Assembly (NCBI RefSeq): GCF_937616625.2
Contig: NC_065572.1
Coordinates: 44,543,653-44,607,652 of the forward strand
Source: Mercurialis annua
Lineage: Eukaryota > Streptophyta > Magnoliopsida > Malpighiales > Euphorbiaceae
Length of the DNA stretch: 64,000 bases
Reading direction: 5' to 3'
Shown here: positions 23,484 through 36,469 of the stretch, in pieces
How positions within the stretch are numbered: position 1 is the stretch's first letter
Layout of the letters: each line of letters opens with the position of its first letter
Notes under the pieces: model-generated
What the model was told of the DNA's origin: nothing
The model's input: the letters and a program-made list of their open reading frames with translations, nothing else
Database searches by the model: none
Translations under genes and position numbers: made by a program

Positions 23484-23616
23484 GCTCCTGGCCAAGACTA
23501 AGAAGCCTGTGTTCGGCGAAGGTGAGGATGAACCTAAGCGCCCAAGAGAAACTCTTTAAGAGAGGAAGAAAAAAAAGTAGTCCTTCCGGAATGAGAAAGT
23601 ACGAAAAATCTTCAAT
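23484..23616 (+). pseudogene. Captured 133-bp non-satellite fragment, coding-like (copy 1)
   Basis: The satellite breaks after CTTAGGTAAT and resumes at CAGAACGACGCG. The intervening ~133 bp has no satellite similarity and a higher GC content at its start. Plus-strand frame 23,485-23,559 reads an open, charged peptide containing KTKKPVFGEGEDEPKRPR, then a stop; the same frame continues with lysine-rich residues, another stop and NEKVRKIFNA. The composition looks like a fragment of a genuine protein-coding sequence, but I do not recognise it. The 7-mer AATGCTC stands at both edges (23,481-23,487 and 23,614-23,620) and could be a target-site duplication or microhomology. There is no start codon, so it is not a functional gene. 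Confidence 0.6.
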
Positions 23617-23969
23617 GCTCAGAACGACGCGTTAAAGAGACTTGTGACGCGAGATAAGTATAGTAATCGAAACTACGCGTTAAAGAGACTTGAGACGAAA
23701 AAAACTAATCTAGCGTCACTTTTTACGCTCACTTTGCGTAATATAACCTAACCATGCATAGGTAATCGGAACGACGCGTTAAAGAGACTGGACATACTAA
23801 TCTATCGTCACTTTTCACGCACACCTTGCGTAAAATTACCTAACCATTGTTAGGAAATTGGACAACGCGTTAGAGAGACTTGAGACAAGACATACTAATT
23901 TAACGTTACTTTTCACGCACTGTTTGCGTAATATAACCTAACCATGCTTAGGTAATCGAAAAGACGCGA

Positions 23970-24075
23970 TAAAGAGACTTGTGACGCAAGATAAGTATGG
24001 TAATCGGAACCACGCGTTAAAGAGACTTGTGACGCGAGATAAATATGGTACTCGCAACGACTTGTAAAAAAGACT
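23970..24075 (-). repeat. Short-unit VNTR, 2 copies (block B unit 1)
   Basis: Two successive 48-bp units of the GATAAGTATGGTAATCGG type sit between a CGCACTGTTTGCG monomer and the marker GACTTGTAAAAAAGAC. Equivalent sites have 2 copies near 25,290-25,385 and 26,500-26,590, 4 copies at 31,630-31,830 and 3 copies at 37,195-37,340. The count was made by eye. Confidence 0.75.
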
Positions 24076-26002
24076 TGAGACTAAACAAACTAATCTAGTG
24101 TTACTTTTTAGGCACACTTTGCGTAATATAACCTAACCATGCTTAGGTAATCAGAACGACGCGTTAAAGAGACTTGAGACTAGACATACTAATCTAGCGT
24201 CACTTTTCACGCACACTTTGCGTAATATAACCTAACCATGCTTAGGAAATCGGAACGACGCGTTAGAGAGACTTGTGACGCGACATAAGCATGATAATCG
24301 AAACGACGCGTTCAAGAGACTTGAGACGCGCAATATTAATCTAGCGTCACTTTTTACGCACACTTTGCCTAATATAACATAACCATGCTTAGGAAATCGG
24401 AACGACGCGTATGGGGACTTGAGACGCGACATACTAATCTAGCGTCACTTCCCACGCACACTATGCGTAATATAAACTAACCATGCTAAGGTAATCGGAA
24501 CAACGCGTTAGACGCGACATACTAATCTATTGTCATTTTTCACGTACACTCTGCGCAATATACCCTAACCATGCTTATGTAATTGGAACGACGCGTTAAA
24601 TAGACTTGAGACGCTACATACTAATCTATTGTCATTTTCTACGCACACTTTGCGTAATATAACCTAACCATGCTTAGGTAATCAGAACGACATGTTCGAG
24701 AGACTTGTGACGCGACATAAGCATGGTAATCGAAACGACGCGTTAAAGAGACTTGAGACGTGCAATATTAATCTAGCGTCACTTTTTTACGCACGCGTTG
24801 CGTAATATAACGTAACTATGCTTAGGAAATCGAAACGACGCGTTAGATAGACTTGAGACGCGACATACTAATCTAGTGTCACTTTTCACGCACGCTTTGC
24901 GTAATATAACCTAACCATGCTTAGGTAATCAGAAGGACGCGTTAAAGAGACTTGTGACGCGAGATAAGTATAGTAATCGAAACTACGCGTTAAAGAGACT
25001 TGAGACGAAACAAACTAATCTAGCGTCACTTTTTACGCTCACTTTGCGTAATATAAGCTAACCATGCATAGGTAATCGGAACGACGCGTTAAAGAGGCTG
25101 GACATACTAATCTAGCGTCACTTTTCACGCACACTTTGCATAAAATAACCTAACCATTGTTAGGAAATTGGACAACGCGTTAGAGAGACTTGAGACGAGA
25201 CATACTAATTTAACGGTACTTTTCACGCATTGTTTGCGTAATATAACCTAACTATGCTTAGGTAATCGGAACGACGCGATAAAGAGACTTGTGACGCGAG
25301 ATAAGTATGGTAATCGGAACGATGCGTTAAAAGACTTGTGGCGCGAGATAAGTATGGTACTCGCAACGACTTGTAAAAGAGACTTGAGACGAAACAAACT
25401 AATCTAGCGTCACTTTTTAAGCACACTTTGCGTAATATAACCTAACCATGCTTAGGTAGTCGGAAAGAGGCGATAAAGAGACCTGAGACTGGACATACTA
25501 ATCTAGCGTCGCTTTTCACGCACACTTTGAATAATATAACCTAACCATGCTTAAGTAATTGGAACGGCGCGTTAAATAGACTTGAGACGCTACATACTAA
25601 TCTATTGTCATTTTCTACGCACACTTTGCATAATATAACCTAACCATGCTTAGGTAATCAGAACGACACGTTCGAGAGACTTGTGACGCGACATAAGAAT
25701 GGTAATCGAAACGACGCGTTAAAGAGACTTGAGACGTGCAATATTAATCTAGTGTCACTTTTTACGCACGCGTTGCGTAATATAACATAACTATGCTTAT
25801 GAAATCGGAACGACGCGTTAGAGAGACTTGAAAGCGACATACTAATCTAGTGTCACTTTTCACGCACGCTTTGCATAATATAACCTAACCATGCTTAGCT
25901 AATTGGAACGACGCGTTAGAGAGACTTAAGACGCGACATACTAATATAGCGTCACTATTCACGCACTCTTTGCGTAATATAACCTAACCATGCTTAGGTA
26001 AT

Positions 26003-26135
26003 GCTCCTGGCCAAGACTAAGAAGCCTGTGTTCGGCGAAGGTGAGGATGAACCTAAGCGCCCAAGAGAAACTCTTTAAGAGAGGAAGAAAAAAAGTAGTC
26101 CTTCCGGAATGAGAAAGTACGAAAAATCTTCAATG
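26003..26135 (+). pseudogene. Captured 133-bp fragment, copy 2
   Basis: This is nearly identical to the fragment at 23,484, with one base fewer in the oligo-A run (7 instead of 8 A). It has the same satellite break points and the same AATGCTC edges (26,000-26,006 and 26,132-26,138). It was therefore multiplied with its surrounding HOR unit, not inserted twice. Corresponding sites without the insert exist near 24,930 and 36,835. Confidence 0.65.
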
Positions 26136-26759
26136 CTCAGAACGACGCGTTAAAGAGACTTGTGACGCGAGATAAGTATAGTAATCGAAACTACGCGTTA
26201 AAGAGACTTGAGACGAAACAAACTAATCTAGCGTCACTTTTTACGCTCACTTTGCGTAATATAAGCTAACCATGCATAGTTAATCAGAACGACGCGTTAA
26301 AGAGGCTGGACATACTAATCTAGCGTCACTTTTCACGCACACTTTGCATAAAATAACCTAACCATTGTTAGGAAATTGGACAACGCGTTAGAGAGACTTG
26401 AGACGAGACATACTAATTTAACGGTACTTTTCACGCATTGTTTGCGTAATATAACCTAACTATGCTTAGGTAATCGGAACGACGCGATAAAGAGACTTGT
26501 GACGCGAGATAAGTATGGTAATCGGAACGACGCGTTAAAGAGACTTGTGACGCGAGATAAGTATGGTACTCGCAACGACTTGTAAAAGAGACTTGAGACG
26601 AAACAAACTAATCTAGCGTCACTTTTTAAGCACACTTTGCGTAATATAACCTAACCATGCTTAGGTAGTCGGAAAGAGGCGATAAAGAGACTTGAGACTG
26701 GACATACTAATCTAGCGTCGCTTTTCACGCACACTTTGAATAATATAACCTAACCATTC

Positions 26760-29700
26760 TTAGGTAATCGGAACAACACGTTAAAGAGAATTAGACGCAA
26801 CATACTAATCTAGCGTAACTTTTCACGCACACTTCGCATAATATAACCTAACCATGCTTTGATAATCAGAACGACGCGTTAAATAGACTTAAGACGCAAC
26901 ATACTGATCTAGCGTCACATTTCACGTACACTTTCTGTAAAGTAACCTAACCATGCTCAGGTAATTGGTACAACGCGTTAAAGAGAATTGAGATGCGACA
27001 TACTAATCTAGCGTCGCTTTCCATGCACTCTTGGCGTAATATAACCTAACCATGCTTAGGTAATCGGAATAAAGCGTTAAATAGACTTGAGACGCGACAT
27101 ACTAATGTTTGTTACTTTTTACGCACACTTTTCGTGAAGTAACCTAACCATCCTTAGGTAATCGGTACAATGCGTTAGAGAGACTTGAGACACGACATAC
27201 TAATGTACCATCATTTTTCACGCACACTTTTCGTAAATAACCTAACCATGCTTAGATAATCGGAACGACGCGTTAAAGAGACTTCAGAGGCGACATACTA
27301 ATATGGCGTCACTTTTCACGCAAACTTTGCGTACTATAACCTAACCATGCTTAGGAAATCGGAACGACGCATTAAAGAGACTTGAGTAGCGACACATTAA
27401 TCTAGCATCACTTTTCACGCACACTTTGCGTAGGATAACCTAACCATGCTTACATAATCAGAAAGACGCGTTAAAGGACTTGAGATGCGACATACTAATC
27501 TAGCGTCCCTTTTCACGCACACTTCACGTAATATAACCTAACCATGCTAAGGTAGTCGGAATACGCATTAAAGAGACTTGAGACACGTCATATTAATCTA
27601 GCGTCACTTTTCACGCACACTTTGCGTAAAATAACCTAACCATGCCTAGGTAATCGGAACGACGCGTTAAAAAGACTTGAGATGCTACATACTAATACAT
27701 TGTCACTTTTCACGCACACTTTGCGTAATATATAATCTAATCATGCTTAGGTAATCAGAACGACGCGTTAGAGATACTTGTGACGCAACATAAGCACAGT
27801 AATCGAAACGATGCGTTAAAGAGACTTGAAACGCGCCATACTAATCTAGCGTCACTTATTGCGCATGCTTAGGTAATCAGAACGACGCATCATAGAGACT
27901 TGAGTAGCGACATATTAATCTAGCGTAACGTTTCACGCACACTATGCGTAATATTATCTAACTATGCTTAGGTAATCGGAACGACGAGTTAATAAGCATG
28001 GTAATCAAAACGACGCGTTAAAGAGACTTGAGACGCAAGATACTAATAATCTAGCGTAACGTCTAAGTTCTCTTTCACGCACACTTTCCGTAAGCTAACC
28101 TAACCATCCTTAGTTAATCGGTACAACAAGTCAAAGAGAACTGAGACACAATATACTAATCCAGCGTCTCTTTTCGCGAACACTTTGCGTAATATAACTA
28201 ACCATGCTTAGGTAATCGGAACGACGCGTTAAATAGACGTGAGACTCGACATACTAATTTATTGTTACTTTTCACGCACAGTTTGCGTAATATATAACCT
28301 AACCATGCTTAGGTAATCGGAAAGACGCGTTAGAGAGACTTGTGACACGACATAAGGATGGTAATCGAAACGACGAGTTAAAGAGACTTGAGACGCGACA
28401 AACTAATCTAGCGTCACTTTTCACGCACACGTTGTGTAATATAACCTAACCATGCTTAGGTAATCGGAACAACGCGTTAAAGATCCTTGAGACGCGACAT
28501 ACTAATCTAGCATAACTTTTCACGCACACCTTGCGTAATATAACCTATCCATGCTTATGTAATCAGAACGACACGTTGAAGAGATTTGAGACGCGACATA
28601 CTAATCTAACATAACTTTTCACGCACACTTTGCGAAATATAACCTAACCATGCTTAAGTAATCGGAACGACGTGTTAAAGAGACTTGAGACGCGTAATAC
28701 TAATCTAGCGTCACTTTTTACGCACACTTTGCGAAATATAACCTAACCATGCTTGGGAAATCAAAACGGAGCGTTAGAGAGACTTGAAATACGATATACT
28801 AATCTAACGTCACTTTTCACGCACACTCTGCGTAATATAACACAACCATGCTTAGGTAATCAAAACGATGCGTTAAAGAGACTTGTGACACAAGATAACC
28901 ATGGTAATCGAAACGACGCGTTAAAGAGACTTGAGATGCGACATACTAATCTAGCGTCACTTTTCACTCACACTTTGTGTAAAATAACCAAACCATGCTT
29001 AGGAAATCGGGACGACGCGTTAAAGACACCTGAGACGCGGCATACTAATCTAGCGACACTTTTAACGCACACTTTGCGTAATAGTAACCTAACCATGCTT
29101 AGGTAATAGAAACGACGCGTTAGAGAGACTTGTGACGCGACATAAGCATGGTAATCGGAATGACGCGTTAAAGTGACTTGAGACGCGACATACTAATCTA
29201 GCGTCACTTTTCACGCACACTTTGCGTAATATAACCAAACCATGCTTAGTTGATCGGAACAACACGTTAAATAGAATTGAGACACGATATACTAATCTAG
29301 CGTCAGTTTTCAAGCAAACTTTGCGTACTATAACCTAATCATGGTTTGGTAATCGTAATGCCGCTTTTAATTGACTTAAGACGCGACATACTAATTAATT
29401 GTGACTTTTTACGCACACTTTGCGTAATATAACCTAACCATGCTTCGGAAATCGAAACGACGCGTTAGATAGACTTGAGGTAGGATATACTAATCTAGCT
29501 TCAATTTTCACGCACACTTTGCGTAATATAACCTAACCATGCTTAGGTAATCGTAACGACGCGTTAAAGAGACTTGGGACGCGAGATAAGCATGGTAATC
29601 GAAACGACGCGTTAAAGAGACTTGAGACGCGACATACTAATCTAGCGTCACATTTCACGCACACTTTGCATAATATAACCTAACCATTCTTAGGTAATTG

Positions 29701-31470
29701 GTACGACGCGTTAAATAGACGTAAGACGCGACATACTATTGTCATTTTTCACGCATACTTTCCGTAATGTAACCTAACCATGCTTAGGTAATAGAAACGA
29801 CACATTACACAGACTGATGACGCGACATAAGCATGTTAATTGGAACGACGAGTTCAAGTGACTTGAGACGCGACAAACTAATCTAGTGTCACTTTTCACG
29901 CACACTTTGCGTAAAATAACCTAACCATGCTTGGGTAATCGGAACCACGCGTTAAAGAGAATTGAGACACTACATACTAATCTAGCGTCACTTTTCACGC
30001 ACATTTTGAGTAAAATAACTTAATCATGCTTAGGTAATCGGAACAACGCGTTAAAGAGACTTGAGACGAGACATACTAATCTAGCATCTCTTTTCACGCA
30101 CACTTTGTGTAATATAACCAACTATGCTTAGGTAATCGGAAAGACGCGTTAGAGAGACTTGTGACGCGACATAAGCATGGTAATCGAAACGACGCGTTAG
30201 AGAGACTTGAGACGCGCCATACTAATCTAGTCTCACGTTTTATGCACACTTTGCGTAATATAACCTAACCAAGCTTAGGTAATCGGAACGACGCGCTAAA
30301 GAGACTTGTGACTCAACATACTTATCTAGCGTCACTTTTCACGCATACTTTACGTAATATAACCTAATCATGGTTAGGTAATCAGAAGGATGCGTTAAAC
30401 AGACTTGAGACGCAAAATATTAATCTAGCAATACTTGTCACGCATGCTTTGTGTCATATAACGTAACCATGCTTAGGTAATCGGAACGCCGCGTTAAATA
30501 GAATTGATACGCGACATACTAATCTATAGTCATTTTTCACGCACACTTTGCATAATATAACCTAACCATGCGTAGATAATCAGAACGACGCGTTAAAGAG
30601 ACTTGAGACGCGACATATTAATCAATTGTTACTTTTCACGCTATAAGCTAGCCATGCTTAGGTAATGGGAACAACGCGTTAGAGAGACTTGAGACGCAAG
30701 ATACAAATCTAGCGTCACTTTTCATGCAAACTTTGCATAATATAACTATGCTTAGTTAATCGGAACGACGCATTAAAGAGCCTTGAGACGAGACATACTA
30801 GTCTAGCGTCACTTTTCACGCACACCTTGCGTAATATAACCTAACCATGCTTAGGTAATCGGAGACGCGTTAAAGAAAGAGACTTGAGAAGAGACATACT
30901 AATATAGCGTTACTTTTCTCACACACTTTGCGTAATATAACCTAACTATTCTTGGGTAATCTGAACGACGCGTTAAAGAGACTTGAGACGCGACATACTA
31001 ATCTAGCGTCACTTTTCACGCACTCATTGGGTAATATAACATAACCATGCTTAGGTAATCGGAACGACGTGTTAAAGAGACTTTAGACGCGACATACTAA
31101 TCTAACATCATTTTTCACGCACACTTTGCATAATATAACCTAACCATGCTTAGGTAATCGGAACGACGTATTAGATAGACTTAACATGCGACAAACTAAT
31201 CTATTGTCATTTTTCACACATACTTTGCGTAATATAACCAAACCATGTTTAAATAATATAACTTAACCATGCTTAGGTAATCAGAACGACGCGTTAAAGA
31301 GACTTGTGACTCGACATAAGCATGGTAATCGAAATGACCCGTTTAAAGAGACTTATGCGCCATATTAATCTAGCATCACTTTTTATGCACACTTTGCGTA
31401 ATATAACCTACACATGCTGAGGAAATCAGAACGACGCGTTAGAGAGACTTGAGACGCGACATACTAGTCT
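26760..31470 (-). repeat. Block C, copy 1
   Basis: Reverse-oriented 99-bp and 48-bp units with distinctive variants. These include CACTTTCTGTAAA, AAGTAACCTAACCATCC, a truncated CACTTATTGCGCATGC monomer (27,851), CATCATAGAG, GCTTGGGAAATCAAAACGG (28,752), TAATTAATTGTGAC (29,390) and ATAACTATGCTTAGTTAATC (30,735). All recur in order in block C copy 2. No foreign insertion is seen. Confidence 0.8.
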
Positions 31471-32090
31471 AGCATCACTTTTCACACACACTTTGCCTAA
31501 ATAACCTAACCATGCTTAGGAAATTGGACGACGCGTTAAAGAAACTTGAGATGACACATACTAATTTAACATCACTTTTCACGCACTGTTTGCGTAATAT
31601 AACCTAACCATGCTTAGGTAATCGGAACGACGCGTTAAAGAGACTTGTGACGCGAGATAAGTATGGTAATCGGAACGACGCGTTAAAGAAACTTGTGACT
31701 CGAGATAAGTATGGTAATCGGAACGACGCGTTAAAGAGACTTGTGACGCGAGATAAGAATGGTAATCGGAACGACGTGTTAAAGAGACTTGTGACGCGAG
31801 ATAAGTATGGTTATCGAAACGACTTGTAAAAGAGACATGAGACGAAACAAACTAATCTAGCGTCACTTTTTAAGCACACTTTGCGTAATATAACCTAACC
31901 ATGCTTAGGTAATCGAAACGACGCGTTCAAGAGACTTGAGACGCGCAATATTAATCTAGCGTCACTTTTTACACACACTTTGCGTAATATAACATAACCA
32001 TGCTTAGGCAATGGGAACGGCGTGCATGGAGGCTTGAGACGCGACATACTAATCTAGTGTCACTTTTCACGCACACTTTGCGTAATATAA
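31470..32090 (-). repeat. Transition between blocks C and D with 48-bp tandem run
   Basis: A block-B-like end (AAATTGGACGACGCG, CGCACTGTTTGCG) is followed by four consecutive 48-bp short units (31,630-31,830), then GACTTGTAAAAGAGAC and monomers with GCAATATTAATC. The 48-bp run encodes an in-frame 16-residue periodic peptide purely as a consequence of its length; it is not a gene. Confidence 0.8.
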
Positions 32091-33855
32091 CATAGCCATG
32101 CTTAGTAAATCGGTACGACGCGTTAGAGAGACTTGAGACGCGACGTACTAATCAAACGTCACTTTTCACGCACACATTGCGTAATATAACCTAACCATGC
32201 TTAAGTAATCGGTACGACGCGTTAAAGAGACTTGTGACGCGAGATATGTATAGTAAGCGAAACGTCGCATTAAAGAGACTTGAGACGAAACATACTAATC
32301 TAGCATCACTTTTTACACACACTTTGCGTAATTGAACCTAACCATGCTTAGGTAATCGGAACAATGCTTTAAGGAGATTTGAGCCTGGACATACTAATCT
32401 AGCGTCACTTTTCACGCACACTTTGCGTAATGTAACCTAACCATGCTTATGTAATTGGAACAATGCGATAAAGATACTTGAGACGCGACATACTAATCAA
32501 TTGATCCTTTTTACGCACACTTTGCGTACTATAGCCTAACCATAATTAAGTAATCGGAACGAAGCGTTAAAGAGCCTTGACACGCGACATACTAATCTAG
32601 CGTCACTTTTCACGCAAACTTTGCGCATTATAACCTAACCATGCTTAGGTAATCGGAACGACGCATTAAAGAGCCTTGAGACGCGACATGCTAATCTAGC
32701 GTCACTTTTCACGCAAACTGCGTAATATAACCTAACCATTCTTAGGTAATAGGAACGACGCGTTAAATAGACTTTAGACGCGACATACTAATCTAATGTC
32801 ACTTTTCACGCACGCTTTGCATAATATACCCTAACCATGCTTAGATAATTGGAACAACGCGATAAAGAGAATTGAGATGCGACATACTAATCTAGCGTCA
32901 CTTTTCACGCACAATTTGCGTAATATAACCTAACCATGCTAAGGTAATCGGAACAACGTGTTAGATAGACTTAAGACGCGATATACTAATCTATTGTCAT
33001 TTTTCACGTACACTCTGCCTAATATAACCTAACCATGCTTAAGTAATTCGAACGATGCGTTAAATAGACTTGAGATGCGACAAACTAATCAATTGTCATT
33101 TTCAACGCACACTTTGTGTAATATAACCTAACCATGCTTAGGTAATCGGAACGACGTGTTCGAGAGACTTGTGACGCGACATAAGCATGGTAATCGAAAC
33201 GACGCGTTAAAGAGATTTGAGACGCGCAATATTAATCTAGCGTAAGTTTATACGCACGCATTGTGTAATATAACATAACAATGCTTAGGATATCGGAACG
33301 ACGCGTTAGAGAGACTTGAGACGCGACATACTAATCTAGTGTCACTTTTCACGGACACTTTGTGTAATATAACCTAACCATGCTTAGGAAATCGGAATGA
33401 CGCGTTAGAGAGATTTGAGATGCGACATAATAATCTAAAGTCACTTTTCACAAACACTTTGCGTAATATAACCTAACCATGCTTAGGTAATCGGAACGAC
33501 GCGTTAAAGAGACTTGTGACTCGAGATAAGTATTGTAATCGAAAAGACGCGTTACAGACACTTGAGACGCGACATACTAATCTAGCATCACTTTCCACGC
33601 GTTTGTGTAATATAACCTAACCATGCTTAGGTAATCGGAACGACACATTAAAGAGACTTGAGACTGGACGTACTAATCTAGCGTCACTTTTCACGCACAC
33701 TTTGCGTAATATAACCTAACCATACTTAGGTAATCGGAACGACGCGTTAAAAAGAGTTGAGACGCGACATGCTAAACTATTGCTCCTTTCCACGCACACT
33801 TTGCGTACTATAACCTAACCATGCTTAGGTAATCGGAATGACGCGTTAGAGAGAC

Positions 33856-34150
33856 TTGTGACGCGACATAAGCATGGTAATCGAAATGACGCGTTAAAGA
33901 GACTTGAGACGCCCAATATTAATCTAGCGTCACTTTTTACGCACGCGTTGCGTAATATAACATAACCATGCTTAGGAAATCGGAGCGACGCATTAGAGAG
34001 ACTTGTGACGCGACATAAGCATGGTAATCGAAATGACGCGTTAAAGAGACTTGAGACGCCCAATATTAATCTAGCGTCACTTTTTACGCACGCGTTGCGT
34101 AATATAACATAACCATGCTTAGGAAATCGGAGCGACGCGTTAGAGAGACT
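33856..34150 (-). repeat. Tandem 147-bp dimers (99 + 48)
   Basis: The stretch CTTGTGACGCGACATAAGC...GACGCCCAATATTAATC is repeated directly with a 147-bp offset (near 33,856 and 34,003) and is almost identical. Each unit is one short plus one long monomer. The identity shows that the dimer itself can be the amplifying unit. Confidence 0.85.
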
Positions 34151-36154
34151 TGAGAAGCGACATACTAATCTAGTGTAACTTTTCATGCACACTTTACGTA
34201 TTATAACCTAACCATGCTTAGGAAATTGGAACGACGCGTTAGAGAGAATTGAGACGCGACATACTAATCTAACCTCACTTTTCACGCACACTTTGCGTAA
34301 TATAACCTAACCATGCATAGGTAATCGGAACGACGCGTTAAAGAGACTTGTGACGCGAGATAAATATGGTGATCGAAACGACGCGATAAAAAGACTTGAT
34401 ACGAAACATACTAATCTAGTGTCACTTTTTACGCACACTTTGCGTAATATAACCTAACCATGCTTAGGTATTCGGAACGACGCGTGAAAGAGATTGGAGA
34501 CTTGACATACTAATCTAGCGTCACTTTTCAAGCACACTTTGCGTCATATAACCTAACCATTCTTAGGTAATAGGAACGACGCGTTAAAGAGACTTGAGAC
34601 GCGACATACTTATCTATTGATCCTTTTTACGCACACTTTGCGTACTATAACCTAACCATGATTTGGTAATCGGAACGACGCATTAATGAGACTTGAGACT
34701 GGACATACTAATCTAGCGTCACTTTTCACGCACACTTTGCGTAATATAACCTAACCATACTAAGGTAATCGGAACGACGCGTTAAAAAGACTTGAGACGC
34801 GATATACTAAACTATTGCTCCTTTCCACGCACACTTTGCGTACTATAACCTAACCATGCTTAGGTAATCGGAATGACGCGTTAAAGAGACTTGTGACGCG
34901 ACATAAGCATGGTAATCGAAATGACGCGTTAAAAAGACTTGAGACACGCAATATTAATCTAGCGTCACTTTTTACGCATGCGCTGCGTAATATAACATAA
35001 CCATGCTCAGTAAATCGGAATGACGCGTTAGAGAGACTTGAGACGCGACATACTAATGTAGTGTCACTTTTCACGCACACTTTACGTATTATAACCTAAC
35101 CATGCTTAGGAAATTGGAACGACGCGTTAGAGAGAATTGAGACGCGACATACTAATCTAACCTCACTTTTCACGCACACTTTGCGTAATATAACCTAACC
35201 ATGCATAGGTAATCGGAACGACGCATTAAAGAGACTTGTGACGCGATATAAGTATGGTGATCGAAACGACGCGATAAAGAGACTTGATACAAAACATACT
35301 AATCTAGTGTCACTTTTTACGCACACTTTGCGTAATATAACCTAACCATGCTTAGGTATTCGGAACGACGCGCGAAAGAGATTGGAGACTTGACATACTA
35401 ATCTAGCGTCACTTTTCAAGCACACTTTGCGTAATATAACCTAACCGAATATAGGTAATAGGAACGACGCGTTAAAGAGACTTGAGACGCGACATACTTA
35501 TCTATTGATCCTTTTTACGCACAATTTGCGTACTATAACCTAACCATGCTTAGGTAATCGGAACGACGCGTTAGAGAGACTTGTGACGCGACATAAGCAT
35601 GGTAATCGAATCGACGCGTTAAAGAGACTTGAGAAGCGACATACTAATCTAGCGTCACTTTTCACGCAAACTTTGCGTAGTACAACCTAATCATGCTTGG
35701 GTAATCGGAACGACGCATTAAAGATCCTTGAGACGCGACATGCTAATCTAGCGTCACTTTTCACGCTCACCTTGCGTAATATAACCTAACCATGCTTAGG
35801 TAATAATAATGACGCGTTAAAGAGACTTAAGACACGATATACTAATCTATTGATCCTTTTTACGCACACTTTGCGTACTATATCCTAACTATTCTTAGGT
35901 AATCAGAACGACGCATTAAAGAGCCTTGATACGCGACATACTAATCTACCGTCACTTTCCACGCAAACTTTGCGTATTACGCATTAAAGAGCCTTGAGAC
36001 GCGACATACTAATCTAGCGTCACTTTTCACGCACACCTTGCGTAATATAACCTAACCATGCTTAGGTATTAGGAAGGACATGTTAAATAGACTTTATATG
36101 CGACATACTAATCTAGTGTCACTTTTCACGCACGCTTTGCATAATATAACCTCT

Positions 36155-36171
36155 AACCATGCTTAGATAAT
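36155..36171. repeat. Target-site duplication, left copy
   Basis: AACCATGCTTAGATAAT, matched by AACCATGCTTTGATAAT at 36,279-36,295 (one mismatch) on the other side of the SINE. A site of this length with an A-rich 3' junction is the expected product of L1-type target-primed insertion. Confidence 0.85.
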
Positions 36172-36278
36172 ACCAATGAGCTATAGCTCAAATGGTATAA
36201 GCGCTAGGCAGCAAACCGCTAGGTCGTGGGTTCAATTCCTCCCACAAGCGCTCTCCCCTCCCCAATTATCAAAAAAAA
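36172..36278 (+). mobile_element. Short tRNA-derived SINE with poly(A) tail
   Basis: A 107-bp insertion with an internal RNA polymerase III promoter: an A-box-like TAGCTCAAATGG at 36,184-36,195 and a B-box GGTTCAATTCC at 36,229-36,239, at tRNA-like spacing. The ends of the tRNA-like part (GAGC at 36,178 and GCTC at 36,249-36,252) can pair as a partial acceptor stem, but the T stem has a mismatch, so this is not a functional tRNA. A pyrimidine-rich stretch and ten A residues follow. It is flanked by a 17-bp near-perfect target-site duplication. The homologous site near 22,916-22,946 is empty. It could alternatively be a retroposed tRNA pseudogene; the C-rich extension and the tail favour a SINE. 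Confidence 0.85.
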
Positions 36279-36295
36279 AACCATGCTTTGATAAT
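36279..36295. repeat. Target-site duplication, right copy
   Basis: AACCATGCTTTGATAAT follows the poly(A) tail directly; the first two A residues are shared with the tail. Satellite continues in phase with CAGAATAATG. Confidence 0.85.
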
Positions 36296-36469
36296 CAGAA
36301 TAATGTGATAAAGAGAATTGAGACGCGACATACTAATCTAGCGTCACTTTCCACGCACACTATGCGTAATATAACCTAACCATGCTAAGGTAATCGGAAC
36401 AACGCGTTAGATAGACTTAAGACGCGGCATACTAATCTATTGTCATTTTTCACGTACACTCTGCGTAAT

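Larger units (their letters stand above)
23020..26760 (-). repeat. Block B: three ~1.0-1.5-kb HOR units
   Basis: A shared series starts with a GACGCTACATACTAATCTATTGTC-type monomer. It continues with CACGTTCGAGAGAC, a GTGCAATATTAATC monomer, a TATAGTAATCGAAACTACGCG short unit, a GACGAAACAAAC monomer, AAATTGGACAACGCG, CGCACTGTTTGCG and a terminal short-unit cluster. Units begin near 23,020, 24,560 and 25,540. Units 1 and 3 share a 133-bp foreign insert and extra monomers that unit 2 lacks; matching points in them are 2,519-2,520 bp apart. A single equivalent unit lies at 36,470-37,600. Confidence 0.78.
22016..35284 (-). repeat. Super-repeat copy 1 (end of D, then B, C, D), ~13.3 kb
   Basis: The order of sub-blocks is: D-end (22,016-23,020), B (23,020-26,760, three HOR units), C (about 26,760-31,470), transition (31,470-32,090), D (32,090 onward). 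The D-end signature series that begins at 22,016 returns at about 35,285, 13.27 kb later, and marks the start of the next copy. Every sub-block has a counterpart in the same order and orientation between 35,285 and 50,190. Edges are approximate. Confidence 0.75.

Noticed and set aside
31647..31829. Open frame with a 16-residue tandem repeat
   Set aside because: It is the direct translation of four 48-bp satellite short units; no other coding evidence.
33815..34192. Longest open frame in the window (125 residues, 49-residue repeat)
   Set aside because: It is the translation of two 147-bp satellite dimers.
36178..36252. Functional tRNA gene
   Set aside because: A and B boxes are present, but stems have mismatches, and the unit is flanked by a TSD and followed by a poly(A) tail, so it is a retroposed SINE or pseudogene.
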